Shown here in pieces: positions 53,958 to 64,000 of a stretch of 64,000 nucleotides of DNA. The notes under the pieces are model-generated. The model searched no databases. It was given only the letters and a program-made list of their open reading frames with translations, and had not been told where the DNA came from. Origin of the DNA: Symbiodinium natans (taxonomy: Eukaryota > Sar > Dinophyceae > Suessiales > Symbiodiniaceae); the NCBI GenBank assembly GCA_905221605.1, contig CAJNDS010002845.1, forward strand, positions 408,713 through 472,712. Direction: 5' to 3'. Both the position numbers and the translations under genes were made by a program. Positions within the stretch are counted from its first letter, which is position 1. The number at the start of each line of letters is the position of its first letter.

Positions 53958-55565
53958 ATGCAGCTGGTTGTCGATGGGCGTGGGCCGAAGATTATCGGAA
54001 TTTCCGGGCCGACAAAAGCTGGCAAAACGACCTTGGCAAGTGGACTCGCACGTCGGATCTGCGGCGGCGATCGAAAGCTACCACCCCAATTTGGCCGAGA
54101 CCGTGTGGAGCGCTTTCTTGGCGATCGAGGCAAGGAGTTCAATCAGCTGACCATGGTGGCATATTATGGAAGCACCATCCGGTCAGTATCATGCTTGTCA
54201 TAGTTGTTCCGTGCTACAGTGCTATGGCCTCCATGCCTACGCGTCTCTAATTCCATAGGAGCAGTCATCTCAGCCTGCCGGAATGGAGCCTCCCAGCCTT
54301 GCGAGGTGTACTGCGATCATGTCGAACTTTCGATAGTCAGAACGGGCTCTGCCAAAAGTCCACTAGCTCTCTTGCGGCGGTCTCTCACTAGCAAACAGAT
54401 GCAGCGTTGTGGCATCTGTGCAAACAGCAGTGGAAGTGAGGCCAACACTGCCAACACTCCTGAGAAGAGTTTGGCGGACTCGGCCTGCGCTGTCAGCGGT
54501 GTCTGTGCCGTTGTGACACCGAAGGATGACGTTCAAATGAAACCTGCTTGTGCTGGGGACCGAAATGTGTTCTTCTTGTATCAGCGAAAACATGTGGCCA
54601 GGGATCCTCAGAAAGAGAGAAGATAGAAAAGACAAGGGCTGCGCAGGTTTCAGTGCTGAGGTTTCCACGGTACCTTGGACGTTTGGCAGCTGCTTGTCTT
54701 TCAGATTCCTCTGGCTCTTTCAAACAGTCTATGTTGTTGCATGTCGTTGCCTTGATCGTCCAGCTCATATCCCGTCATCCCATTCCAACTCATACTGAAG
54801 AGACTAGAAAACTTGGGTGAAGTCTCCCTTTGCCTCGCAGGCAACTGCATCAGCGTTGTCGGCCAGGACTCCTACTTCAAGAGGGGGGGAGATCGCAACT
54901 GGGAGCTTCCAGATGCTATTGACCACACTTGGGTTCTACGGACGCTACGAGATGAGCGAAGAGACAATATTTCAGACCTCATCATCTTCGAAGGCTTCAA
55001 AGCCTACTGGGACGAAGAAGTCGTCAGAGAGTTAGATCTCATCTTATGGATCCGAGTGAAGGAGGAAACTTCACGCATGCGACGAATGAGGAACAAGTCG
55101 GTTACACATGAAGTCTGGGCTGAGATGTGGCAGCATCATTCTGAGTATGAGAAACATTGGGTTGAGACCTTGAAGCGGCATGTGGTCGGAGAGTATGATG
55201 CAGGCTGCGCGGCGCCAGTCGAAGAGGAGAAATGCGTTGCATTAGACGGCGAGCAGCCCGCGGCAGCCGTGCTGGATCAAGCGATTGAAGTCCTATTCAA
55301 GCGTGGCTGGCTGAAGAAAGCAACTGACTCTGAAGCCTCCACATCCAGGTCCAGGAGCAGGTCGCGAGGCCGTTCTGACAAGTTGAAACAAGTGTTATAC
55401 GTGACCGTTCCCACCAAACCATCTCCAAATTCGGCAAATCTCCCTGAGTTTCAACCCTCGGAGACTGGCCTGAGATTCAAAACTCTCAAGACTGCTTCAA
55501 ATTCAAGCCTCGATATAGGAGGAAGTCCTGGAAACCACGGGTTTCGAAATAGTGCCGGGCTTTAG
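53958..55565 (+). CDS. P-loop nucleoside kinase (uridine kinase / nicotinamide riboside kinase-like), two exons
   Basis: Exons 53958-54063 and 54841-55565 join in phase across a 777-nt GC-AG intron, giving about 276 residues. An in-frame ATG at 53880 would add 26. Walker A is GPTKAGKTT at the N-terminus, after the beta strand KIIGIS. Next come CISVVGQDSYFK (substrate Asp region), NWELPDAIDH, a beta strand LIIFEGF ending the Walker-B-like segment, YWDEEVVRELDLILWIRVKE and the basic RMRRMRNK lid. This order fits the uridine kinase/NRK group, which phosphorylates uridine, cytidine or nicotinamide riboside. Substrate cannot be fixed from motifs; the QDSYFK-WE-P-AID layout is closest to nicotinamide riboside kinase. 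The C-terminal 90 residues are an extension with a run of alternating Ser-Arg (SRSRSRSRGRSD) not usual in the family. The 54204-54626 frame lies inside the intron. Confidence 0.82.
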
Positions 55566-55818
55566 TCCTTTCAGTCGCTCGCTTGTGGCAGATGCAGCGC
55601 CACCAGGCTGAGAAGCACCCGCAAGGGGCTCATCGTGTCATCTCTTTGATAGCGTTGAGGAGTGTTTTCCCAAGCCTACCTGAGGATCTGTGCTCGCTGT
55701 TGCGCGGGGGGTTAAACTTGGCCCGCCCACCGAAGCCGGAGCGCATGTGAGATTTGTGTTCGAATGGGAGGGGGTGCACAGAACGGGAGATCTGAGTTTT
55801 AAATACGTGGGTCGTGTT

Positions 55819-55843
55819 GGGGGGGGGGGGGGGGGGGGGGGGG
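55819..55843. repeat. G25 homopolymer
   Basis: Twenty-five consecutive G, followed by purine-rich sequence. Confidence 0.97.
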
Positions 55844-56194
55844 AGAGGGCCAAGGGAGGGGAGATTTCACTTTTGAAAGGGCGGTATGGAACGAAGCCAA
55901 CTCTCGCTCAAGCCGACAGCTTCCTTTGGCCTTGGCTCCCGTGACTTCCGCGGCACCCGCTGGTTAAGCATGGTTCGAAGCTGGAAGACCCCAGTTTTGC
56001 GCGACATGTACGGCAACGGCGCCGTCGGGATTGCCGTCTACTTGTTTGTAGCATTTGCCACAACCGCCGCCGGTATCGTCGTATGAACGGTTGAAACCTG
56101 CTTGAAGTTTCCGAAAGGGCCACGAATACAAGCAGCAAGCATACGAGAGTCACACGAGAATGCTGAAGCAAATGTAAGACTATTCTGCTCCAGG

Positions 56195-56819
56195 GGTGGC
56201 TCGGCGAGGCGCCGGTGGCGGCTCAGCGCTGCGGAGTTTGCATGAACGCTGCGCCAACCCGGCGTGCTGGTACCAGGTTTCCCAAGACGCGGATGGCGGC
56301 GGGTATTGCTGTAGGAAATGCCACTGGCGCCATGCCACCTGATCAAATGCTAAACAGTTTCCTTGATGTTTTCTTACCCCTCTTGAATGCCTCGGGTGCC
56401 CTCGAGTCATGAACATAGTTTCCAGTACAACAGGCTTGACAAACTTGGTCTCAAGAGGCTACGAAGTGTTTTCTTGGTGTGGCGGAGGTTGTCCGTTCTT
56501 TGCTGTGCCCAGGTCACGGGCTCCAAGTCGGGCAAGAATCACAACAAGGACGTGTTTGCCTTTGGGAGCTCTGCACGCGGCAAACTTTGCCTCGAGATTT
56601 TACAAATAAGGCCCCTTAAACGTTACACTATGCTGCACAGAGGAGTGTGCGAAGTTGGTTGCGTCTTCGGCTGCACCTCGGGCGGCTGCCGTTGCTCCGG
56701 CACAGGACTACGTCAGCTCCGCGCAATCACAAGAGGCAGAGGTTCGTCCGCTGGCCCAGGCTGCTGGGTTTGGTCCTTGGTTCAGTTGTAGTACGGTTGT
56801 AAGTGGCGTGTGCGGTTGA
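56195..56819 (+). CDS. Cys-rich zinc-binding protein, first of a tandem pair
   Basis: The first exon carries LHERCANPACWYQVSQDAD then GGYCCRKCHWRH, closing at a GC donor at 56330. A second exon after GTGCCCAG at about 56515 reads VTGSKSGKNHNKDVFAFGSS. A third frame (about 56640-56819) is Ala/Ser-rich with AAPRAAAVAPAQDYVSSAQS and ends in TGA. The Cx4C ... GGYCCxKCxWR layout is repeated in the next gene, so it is a conserved module, most likely a zinc site. I do not recognise it as a named finger. Exon borders apart from the first donor are approximate. Confidence 0.5.
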
Positions 56820-56860
56820 ATGCGAGTAAAGCGCAGCGCGTGGTCTATGACTAGGCTGAC

Positions 56861-57370
56861 ATGGACACTGGCGCAGTCAACGACGCGGTGGCTGAGGATG
56901 CAGCAAGGTCCTCGGACCAGGCAGCCAGCGGTACAACTTCAGGCATGCCAAGTCGGGTTGACCTTACAGAGACCGTGAACAACGCGACCAGCATTTACTT
57001 TTGGCAGAAGCTGGCCTGCGCCAATCCGAACTGTCCTTTTCTCGCCAGCTCAGACCGCTTGGACGGAGGCTACTGCTGCAGCAGGTGCTACTGGCGGTCG
57101 GTGGCTCCTTCCTCGGCAAACAAAAACAAACGGCACACTGCAGGATGTGCAAAAGCCTATCCCGAGCAATCTGGCGGAGCCCGGGCACCTCCCGATCCAC
57201 CGGCAGAGGCAATACTATGTGGTGCCCAGTCCGAGTCTTCTAGCAAGTGTCGCAACGAACCGGTTGGCGTTGCAGACGCAGTGACAGAAGTGACCCAGGC
57301 AACGCAGGACCTGACATCATCTTCTGTTCAGCCGCCCGATACAGTCCCTAACGACCTGCAGGGCTTATGA
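56861..57370 (+). CDS. Cys-rich zinc-binding protein, second of a tandem pair
   Basis: A single frame of 169 residues from an ATG at 56861. The N-terminal 48 residues are acidic and Ser/Thr-rich. Residues about 52-96 hold the module CANPNC, then LDGGYCCSRCYWRS, then KRHTAGC, i.e. Cx4C, CCxxC, HxxxC, which could bind one or two zinc ions. The C-terminal half is disordered (Pro/Ala/Glu/Ser). The ATG is 41 bases after the stop of the preceding paralogue. No intron is needed. Function unknown; binding of RNA, DNA or protein are all possible. Confidence 0.6.
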   Translation: MDTGAVNDAVAEDAARSSDQAASGTTSGMPSRVDLTETVNNATSIYFWQKLACANPNCPFLASSDRLDGGYCCSRCYWRSVAPSSANKNKRHTAGCAKAYPEQSGGARAPPDPPAEAILCGAQSESSSKCRNEPVGVADAVTEVTQATQDLTSSSVQPPDTVPNDLQGL

Positions 57371-58586
57371 AGAAGTTGTGTCTTGGGACTGCTCCACTTC
57401 GCAGAAGCGGGAAACCTGGCGCATGTGTACGTTGTCAAATGTAGATTCGCATCCAGACTCGCGAGCAAGCTGGTCGAAAATGATCCCGCGGCACTGACTC
57501 AAACTGTTCTTGAAATGCCAAGCCTGACCCTGGAAGCACAATCCAGATAGATCCAGACAGATAGCCTGACTGCCTGCAATGCTAAAATCACTCCAGAAAA
57601 CTGGCTGCAACCGTCCTTGCATTACTCAGGACGGCGAAGATGCGGGACGGACCTCAGAGGAATCAGCCCACCAGCTGGCGTAGGGCCCTCAGCCAGTAGG
57701 GTTTCACAAAGGCGGGGGCTTGTGTTGCAGTAGTATCGGCGCCATTCTGGAGTATGCCAGGGAGATGCTTGTCAGCAGACGAACGAAGCAAAGGGCCGCC
57801 TGGCCCTTGGTGCCATCAAGTGTCGCTGATATCGCAGGGCTCATGAATGATTATGATGATAAGCGTGCGGTTCGAGCCGAATGCTGTTCGGATACATTCT
57901 GCCTTTGCGCGGCAGGTCGTGACACACGAGCAGCAGCAAAAGCAAGAGCGACACGAAGGAGACCACCGAATATGCATTTTATGCCCCGGAGCATAGAATG
58001 AGACGATCTGCGTTCTGTGCCTTCTCGGGTTTCTGTGTGGACATGCTGGTGTCACGTTCCGTCTCAGTTAGGGGCAAACGAAAGGTACGACCCCCATGTG
58101 AACCTTGGACAAACAGCGTTTAAAGCTGCCGGCCTTCGTCGAACCCTCGCCCCTTCGTCGAAGTTGAGGGTCAGGGTTCGTCAAACCCCTTGGGCGCCGA
58201 GATGAGGCGGGAAGTGAAGAAAATCAAGTTCTGCAAGCGCAGCTTCGTAAACCCTTCTCTTTCATTCGTCGCCTCCCTTCGCCGAGGTTCGTTTTGGAGT
58301 TTCTAAGCTCACAAGGTTCGTCCAAGGTCGCCTGGGGGTAGGCCTTTCGGGGTTCCCTTCCATTCGGCCCCTATCAAAGACGGATGGATGCATCTGTTCA
58401 GGACTGTACAAGAGCGCCTTGAAGGCCGGGTGCTTTGCGTCAAGTGAGAGAGCATGCAGAACACAATTGCATCAATCTGAGCTTTTCATAGCTTTTCATG
58501 AGTACTGAGCCGATCACGGACAGTCAAGCACTCACGGCAGGATGTTCAAGTGATTTGACAAGTCCGATGATGTGATTTAGAGTTCA
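57371..58586 (+). other. Mostly unassigned; one weak open frame
   Basis: A frame at 57720-57998 (GAILEYAREMLVSRRTKQR, then SVADIAGLMNDYDDKRAV) has some coding character but lacks support from splice sites. The rest shows nothing I can support. Confidence 0.3.
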
Positions 58587-58664
58587 ATGATGTCACGCGG
58601 CAAGGAGTTCTACCGCCGCAACTACGCCGAGTGCGAGCACCTGGTGCGGCGCCAGGAGTTTTAA
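58587..58664 (+). CDS. Short exon, Arg/Glu-rich
   Basis: The frame ATG ATG TCA... encodes SRGKEFYRRNYAECEHLVRR then QEF and TAA. Codons end strongly in C or G, unlike the surrounding bases, which supports a real coding exon. It may be a very small protein or a last exon. No family recognised. Confidence 0.4.
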   Translation: MMSRGKEFYRRNYAECEHLVRRQEF

Positions 58665-59175
58665 CACCTCTACGGAACACCAGACAACCAAAAAATAAAG
58701 GGTTTTGGTGAGATTTCGGGTTTAGAGTCTAGGGTGTATGCCCTCAGAGCTCCATTGTTGACATTGAAAAGTTCGGAAGCCATGCCTTTTGGTGCTGTGG
58801 CGGCATGGTTTGGGCGTTGTGCAGCACGATGTATACACACACACACACCCTTGCCCACTATCGCCCTCACCCCCTCGTTCCAAAAAATGCGGCAAAGTCC
58901 GTCTTCCTGAAGCCAAGCGAATAGCATCTGCATGCAACTTGGCTTGGCGGATTACAAAACTACCCTAAATCCCTGTTTACCCTGTTCACTGTTTGTCCTA
59001 CTGTCCTGAAAGACTGCTCGACTGGTCTGAAAGCTGGATGGATGCGTATCACTGTTGTGGCTGTGCCTTGTCATCCGCAAGCCTTCATCTCGAACTAACC
59101 ATCTCGCAAGCTGTGCGATTTGCCGTTGCACCTTGCCGTCACTGTAGTCCTCTCACTCATATCCAGCTTATCCAG

Positions 59176-59357
59176 CTGTGCAAACAGGACATGTCCTTTG
59201 CTGCTCCCGCTGCAAGTTCGCTGCGTTTGAAGTTCTGTCGAGCAAGGCCATGACAGTGCTGTCGGAGAAGGAGGACCACACCGATGCAAAGAGGTTGATA
59301 GAAGCTGCAGGCGCTCTCGAAAACAAAGGGTCGCTGCCTGCACCTTTGCGCCACTGA
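59176..59357 (+). CDS. Hypothetical exon with a Cys cluster
   Basis: After TATCCAG the frame reads GHVLCCSRCKFAAFEVLSS, then KAMTVLSEKEDHTDAKRLIE, then a short tail and TGA. The CCxxC cluster resembles half of a zinc site; the second half is an amphipathic helix. Likely a C-terminal exon. No named family. Confidence 0.4.
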
Positions 59358-59941
59358 CAGCTCTTTGTCGCCTTGTCGCAGGGCAGATGAGGCGCTGTTT
59401 GGAGCTTGGAAAGCGAACGCTGACGACTCTGTAGGACAGAATCGGCTTCCTGGGAGCAGGCAGATCCGAGGGTCCGTTGTTTGCTTGAAGTTAGCGTCCA
59501 CTGAGCTGAGACGGCTGAGACGTTAACGTTTGCGGAGCTCATGCCTGCTCCAAGGAGCTTGCCCTCGTTCCAATTGGCAGTAACACGCTCGATAATACAA
59601 ATTCGAAAAGTCATGTTTGTCTAACAGTTTGCGTTCGATTCTACATGGCAAGAGTGTGCCCACGCACCGCGAACTACATCAGCTCCCAACCCGCACAAGG
59701 TAAATTGGCTATTCCAGGTTCAGGATAGCCATTCTGTTTGATTGGGGGGTGGTGGTTGAAGCATGCTGCACGCCCCAGCCACACGAAGCTAAGCTGCCAA
59801 GTTCAAAGCGTTTGCTGGCAACAAATCTCTACCCACCTCCCAATTTCACGTTAAGAACGTGAGCGAAAAGTAGTCAGCACTTCACCTGAGCATCAACAAA
59901 GGAATGTGGCTGCCAAGACGGGTCAAATGGACGTGGCGGTA

Positions 59942-60075
59942 ATTTCTCTAATCTCAAGCAAAATGGGTATCTCCCAAAATAGGGGTATCCCTTTTATACC
60001 GCAAATAGAACAGGGTCCCCTGCAAGGGACCCCAAAAACGGGTACCCCTATTTTCGGAAACCCCCAAATCAAAAG
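59942..60075. mobile_element. Small inverted-repeat element related to that at 41.4 kb
   Basis: AAAATAGGGGTA near 59976 is mirrored by TACCCCTATTTT near 60055, with an inner GGGTCCC/GGGACCC pair. The words TCTCTAA at the left edge and GGGACC...AAAAA...GGGTACC are shared with the 41.4-kb element. Confidence 0.5.
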
Positions 60076-60550
60076 GCCTTCAGCCGCTTTGTGCCGTTTC
60101 CAGGCTGGGGAAGTTCTCAGAACACTGGTTCGGCTTGACTCAAGGCGTAAAGAGAGGTGTTCAATCAGTGTTCAATCCCTTAGCTCGACAAAGCAACTCT
60201 GTTCAATGCCACCTTAATTTCTTGACAGGCACTCCGCTTCATCATCGATGTAGCTGCTAGATCTTGCAGTAACCTGTATCTGTTAAGATATGAGAATGAT
60301 AAACCACGAGACCTGCTAAAAGCGAAGGGGGGTCAGTTCGGGGCCGTTCAAGGTATGCCATCGTGGTTGTGGCATGTATGCAGGTTCCACATCCTGTTAA
60401 TGCTTCACAAGCTATTGCACCGGGGGGGGGGGACTTGTTCCGTGCTGCCGGGCCAACCAAGCTAGTGGAGCAACAGAAGGAGTCCTGGGCGCCTGACTCT
60501 GCATTTGCACCTGAAAGTAAATAGTATTTTTGCTGCGACATACTCATTCC

Positions 60551-60997
60551 ATTCGGGAATCCAAGATCCGAGATTGCACGGCACTTCTGCTGAGCAACCT
60601 TGGACCTTCGGTTCCGGAATACTGAGTTCAGTGCATTTCAGTTCTTTTTCAGTAGTTCTCCCGCTGGAATCCATCCAAGTTTTGGATCTTGGATCTTGGG
60701 TTCCCGAATACTGAATCAAGTATAAGTCATGCAAATACCAGATATAACGGAAAAGGGTAGGAACAACTTTGCCGATCAAAAATTTGCCGGGATTCTCTTG
60801 GCGCCCTGCAAGAGTCCTGCAAATACCACACAAAACGGGAAGGGGCAGGAACCCTACCCTTTTCCCGTTTTGTGCGGTATTTGCATGACTTTTGCAGGGT
60901 GCCAAGGGGATCCCGGCAAATTTCGACCCGCAATGTTGTTCCCACCTTTTCTTTGAAGTTTTTGTTTCAGTATTCGCATGGGTCCTTGATTCTGTGA
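60551..60997. mobile_element. Long foldback element
   Basis: The main palindrome spans 60712-60997. The left arm 60751-60846 pairs with 60856-60950: AAATTTGCCGGGAT...TTGGCGCCCTGCA...TGCAAATACC...CGGGAA(A)GGG is mirrored by its complement. Weaker pairing extends outward (CTGAATCAAG...ATGCAAATAC against its complement at 60970-60990). A second inverted pair precedes it: ATTCGGGAATCCAAGATCC at 60551 and GGATCTTGGGTTCCCGAAT ending near 60710. No coding capacity. Confidence 0.8.
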
Positions 60998-61363
60998 AGG
61001 TCAGATAAAGATTTTTCCGCGCCCCGATTCCTTAGAAATAGGCCAGCTGTTTCATTGTACGGTGTGTTTACCAAGAGTTGAAAACACCTCATTGCGTGTT
61101 ATGTTTTCCAGGTGTTGAAGGTGTGTTTTGGGTGGAAGCCTATGTACTGGATGTGCATACATTCTCCTTGTCCACCCCCGCCCTCTTTGATCGGCACTCT
61201 CGGGCATGAACGGATGCGAACGAAGCATTTGTATTTCAAGATGCATGCACCATCAGTGTTTGAAGAGCACACGCACGTGTGGTCCTATTCTGAGCAGAGC
61301 CACAAGTGCAGCTGTTTACGCTGATTACGTCTGTAACAGTACTTCGACGATTTTCGCCATGGG

Positions 61364-61724
61364 CGCCAAAGCATTTCACTTTGAGAAGGAATCGCGCAGT
61401 GTTTCCACGCTGCCGCCTTTACAGCTCTCCATGGCTCATGACGCGTGCCGTTCAAACCGCGGAGCGTTGTTTGCCAGAGTGAACATATTTGAGAGCTGGC
61501 CTGGCGTTGATCATGCCTGCTTGCAGTATCTTGCAGTACAGTCACTGTTCTTGGGAATGTTACAGCAATGTCTCGAGCTGCACACGGCAGCTGCCCGGCC
61601 ACGACCATCACAAGCAGGAAGCAAGCTGCTGCTAGTTGGCTTCAGTATTGTACAGCTGCATACTTGGGAGTCCGCCTCCTGTGATGGTCGATTGGCTCTG
61701 CTTGGGAGGCAAGTCAGAATGTAA
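61364..61724 (+). CDS. Unrecognised open frame
   Basis: The 3' part of a 172-codon frame, from an internal Met (MGAKAFHFEKESRSVS), reads like ordinary protein to the stop and includes FARVNIFESWPGVDHACL and a Leu-rich segment. The 5' part of the frame is Cys-rich and doubtful. No family recognised. Confidence 0.25.
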
Positions 61725-62081
61725 CATCCACAAGCTTGCACTTGCACGACATTTCTGCGGCAAGTCAATTGCGCGCGAGTTTCTTCGCCGCCCCTAGAAC
61801 GCAGCTCAGAATGGCTCAGAAACAAAAGGCTTGCTGGTCCCGGCTGGTCAAGCTATGTGTTATGTCCATGAGCGGCTTGGCAGAGGCAAAGTTTCACAGC
61901 ACATAATCAATCAACGTGAGTTTTGCCAGGCTACGTCGAAAGGCGCAGACTGCTGGATTGTGTCGACACATTTTCGCGTTTGATTCATGTGAGCTGAATG
62001 GCAATGATGCAACTTTATCGTTCACAAGGCGCAACTTCTACTGCTATTGCCTCATGCAATGTCATTGTCGCAGGTTTCGGT

Positions 62082-62560
62082 TCAAGCCATCGTTGTCTGA
62101 CATAAATACTCAGCTCGCAAAGCGAGGGGATGAAGCGATTGCCATGCATGTGCCTGATGGTTGCTCTACAAAGCGCCGGAGCTGCATAGATGCACGTGCC
62201 CATGCAGATATCCTAATAGTTGGATCCTGTTCCAAGACGATGTCGTTGTTGCGATGACCGGTGGGATTGTTCAATACCGCTCCGTCTAGATTGAGCAGTA
62301 TCGCTCGAGTTTTTTCTGACTACTTAGCTGAGGCTCACGCGCCTCACGTCAGATCCTCAGGTGTCAGGGTTCAGAACTTGATGCATTTGCATGCCCTGGC
62401 TGGACTTGGACCGCCAGTGAGGTGGGAGAGTGCGAAGCCTAAATCGCCAGCTTGCCCATGGCTTGCAAGGTCTCGTGCTCGAAGATGTCCAGAGCTTCTT
62501 CAAAAGGCAATATAACCTGCAATATAATTCACAGGCTGCCTGGCTTCTTTCAGGCCTGAC
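62082..62560 (+). CDS. Hypothetical exon patches
   Basis: After CATTGTCGCAG a frame reads RFKPSLSDINTQLAKRGDEA then IAMHVPDGCSTKRRSC and stays open to 62255. A later patch near 62450-62540 reads QLAHGLQGLVLEDVQSFFK. Both have moderate coding character; junctions and family unknown. Confidence 0.3.
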
Positions 62561-62816
62561 TGACCATGGCATTTGCTTTCCTTTCTTCGGCCCGGTACGA
62601 TTCAGAGCAAAGCCCGTACATCCACTCGGAATGTCGAAATTCCCTCACCGCATGATTTTGTAGATTTTGTAGCATTGGCACCAAATCAACTAAAATCACT
62701 CGAAACGAAACATGATGTGCTTGACAACAAGCCTGCACTAGCACCGTTGTGAATATGCGCGAGTGTCGCATGATCGTGGCAGCTGCAAGAAAGTCAGAAA
62801 GAGCGTAGCGTTTCAG

Positions 62817-63579
62817 GGTCAAGTACGAAGAAATGTTTTCATCGGCGGTGCAAAATGAGCGTGGCGCTGTGGCGCGGCGCATGCAAAAGATTTTGTGGAA
62901 GCTCGCAAGCCCAGAATCTTCGACTCTCCATGCCACAACATGTGGGATTTGTGAGCAGGCCTTTGCAGGTCTTCCAGAATATGACAACGCAAGGGAAAGA
63001 GACCTGTAGATACATCACGGTGCGATGGGGCGCATCGAAGCAGCAACGTCCCTGCCCTCAGGTAAAGTATCGACCCAAATCCAGCCGAGACATTAGCTGT
63101 TTGTTCAGCTTTGTTCAGCGAAAAGAACACTATCTACACGCCAAGCCTTGCATTTGAACTGTTCGGCGTCGCGTGCTTCCTACCGATCCCAAGGGTTGCT
63201 TGCCACTTTTTGCACTGCCACACCCTGTGCGGCGAAGTTGCTTTGAGACATTCATGCATTGCAGCTTGGAGCGTTGCGGTAGCATTGCAGTGCCAGATGT
63301 TACACGCCCCTAGCAACAGGGCGTGGGGCGCCAACCAGCGACCCAGACGACGGAGACTTCACCTGGCTCGTCTGGCTGGAAGGTGCCGTTAGGAGCCAAC
63401 CAGGGATCCCATGAAGACGAAAGAGCCCACGATCTTACGGAGGAAGGGGAAGGCTCCCGCCCTTCACTTCTCACTACAACCAGGATGGCTGAGAGGAAGA
63501 GAGGGAGAGGCTGACGGGCAAAGACTACGTGAAGAAGATCTCCATCGAGCAGGTGGAGCGGTTCTTCACCAAGCCGTAA
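62817..63579 (+). CDS. Hypothetical protein exons with a CxxC motif
   Basis: Exon 62817-62988 lies between GTTTCAG and a GC donor (AAC|GCAAGG). It encodes VKYEEMFSSAVQNERGAVAR, then RRMQKILWKLASPES and TTCGICEQAFAGLPEYDN; the CGIC pair looks like half of a zinc finger. A later patch ending with TAA at 63577-63579 reads ERLTGKDYVKKISIEQVER then FFTKP. Between them, 63060-63450 holds frames I cannot rank. Strong coding character, family not recognised. Confidence 0.45.
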
Positions 63580-63959
63580 TCTCGATATTGGGCCAAATCA
63601 CGAAGCAGCGCATCATTGTGGATGCACGGCGGTCGGGTGTGAATGGACAAGCCTCTACATTGGACATGACCTTGCGTGACACGAAGCAGCAGGAGCCCGA
63701 ACTCAGGGCGCGCTAGCTCTGGCAAAGCGTGTAGTGTAGACCGACCGGTGTTCGCTCAAGGTGTTTCGTGTTTCGACGCGCAACATAAATGAAAGGCCAA
63801 GCCCATGTTGTCAAGAGACTTCAGTTTCTGAGTTGACATGCAGAGTTGGGGGGTCGGGGATATGGGGGGACTATGGCTGCAAGTCTGCAAGCACAGCGCT
63901 CATTTTAACGCTACGCGACCCTCGCCCTGGCCCAATGAAGCTCCCGGAGAGGAGGGACG

Positions 63960-64000
63960 TGGCGGCCCTGTGGGGAGGTGGGGTGGGGGGGTGGGGGGGG
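63960..64000. repeat. G-rich tract at window end
   Basis: Runs of three to eight G separated by T or A; quadruplex candidate. Confidence 0.8.

Noticed and set aside
54204-54626. 140-codon + frame
   Set aside because: It lies entirely inside the intron needed to join the two nucleoside-kinase exons and shows no motif.
1-64000. CRISPR arrays, tRNA, rRNA, bacterial promoters or terminators
   Set aside because: No regularly spaced identical repeats, no cloverleaf with intact arms and no bacterial operon layout were seen; the organism is eukaryotic.

Overview
This window looks like nuclear DNA of a dinoflagellate (Symbiodiniaceae-like). Four things point that way. Coding sequence is cut into many small exons whose introns mostly start with GC or GA rather than GT. 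Every recognisable gene lies on the + strand. Plant/alveolate-type TTTAGGG tracts occur inside the sequence. Foldback repeats, microsatellites and long poly-G/C tracts are frequent. No tRNA, rRNA, CRISPR array or bacterial-style operon was seen.

Layout: 0.57-1.15 kb holds PPR-like exons. 4.9-5.6 kb is an unknown gene beside a TTTAGGG tract. 6.1-6.6 kb is an AGT/AGC microsatellite. 8.2-8.5 kb is a short secreted-protein ORF. 10.1-10.8 kb is an intact SWEET sugar transporter. 12.4-13.8 kb has unknown exons leading into a ubiquitin-specific protease at 14.0-18.6 kb. 20.1-20.4 kb has a PPR-like motif. 21.8-29.6 kb has several unknown + strand genes in pieces. 30.6-36.4 kb has a Gln-rich protein followed by a Ser/Thr kinase. 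37.5-43.2 kb has unknown exons, a hairpin-rich tandem repeat and an inverted-repeat element. 44.0-45.2 kb is a degenerate TTTAGG-type repeat block that switches orientation. 46-49 kb has unknown exons, one LRR-like. 50.4-52 kb is a class III nucleotide cyclase. 54.0-55.6 kb is a uridine/nicotinamide-riboside-type kinase. 56.2-57.4 kb has a tandem pair of Cys-rich zinc-binding proteins. 58.6-63.7 kb has unknown exons and a long foldback element.

For the protease, kinase, cyclase and nucleoside kinase I joined exons by hand and required reading phase to match across each junction. The joins give continuous family domains with no frame clash. Exon limits elsewhere are less certain. The genes do not form an evident pathway: they cover sugar transport, deubiquitination, protein phosphorylation, cyclic-nucleotide signalling and nucleoside phosphorylation. 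Functions are from motif recognition only; no database search was run.
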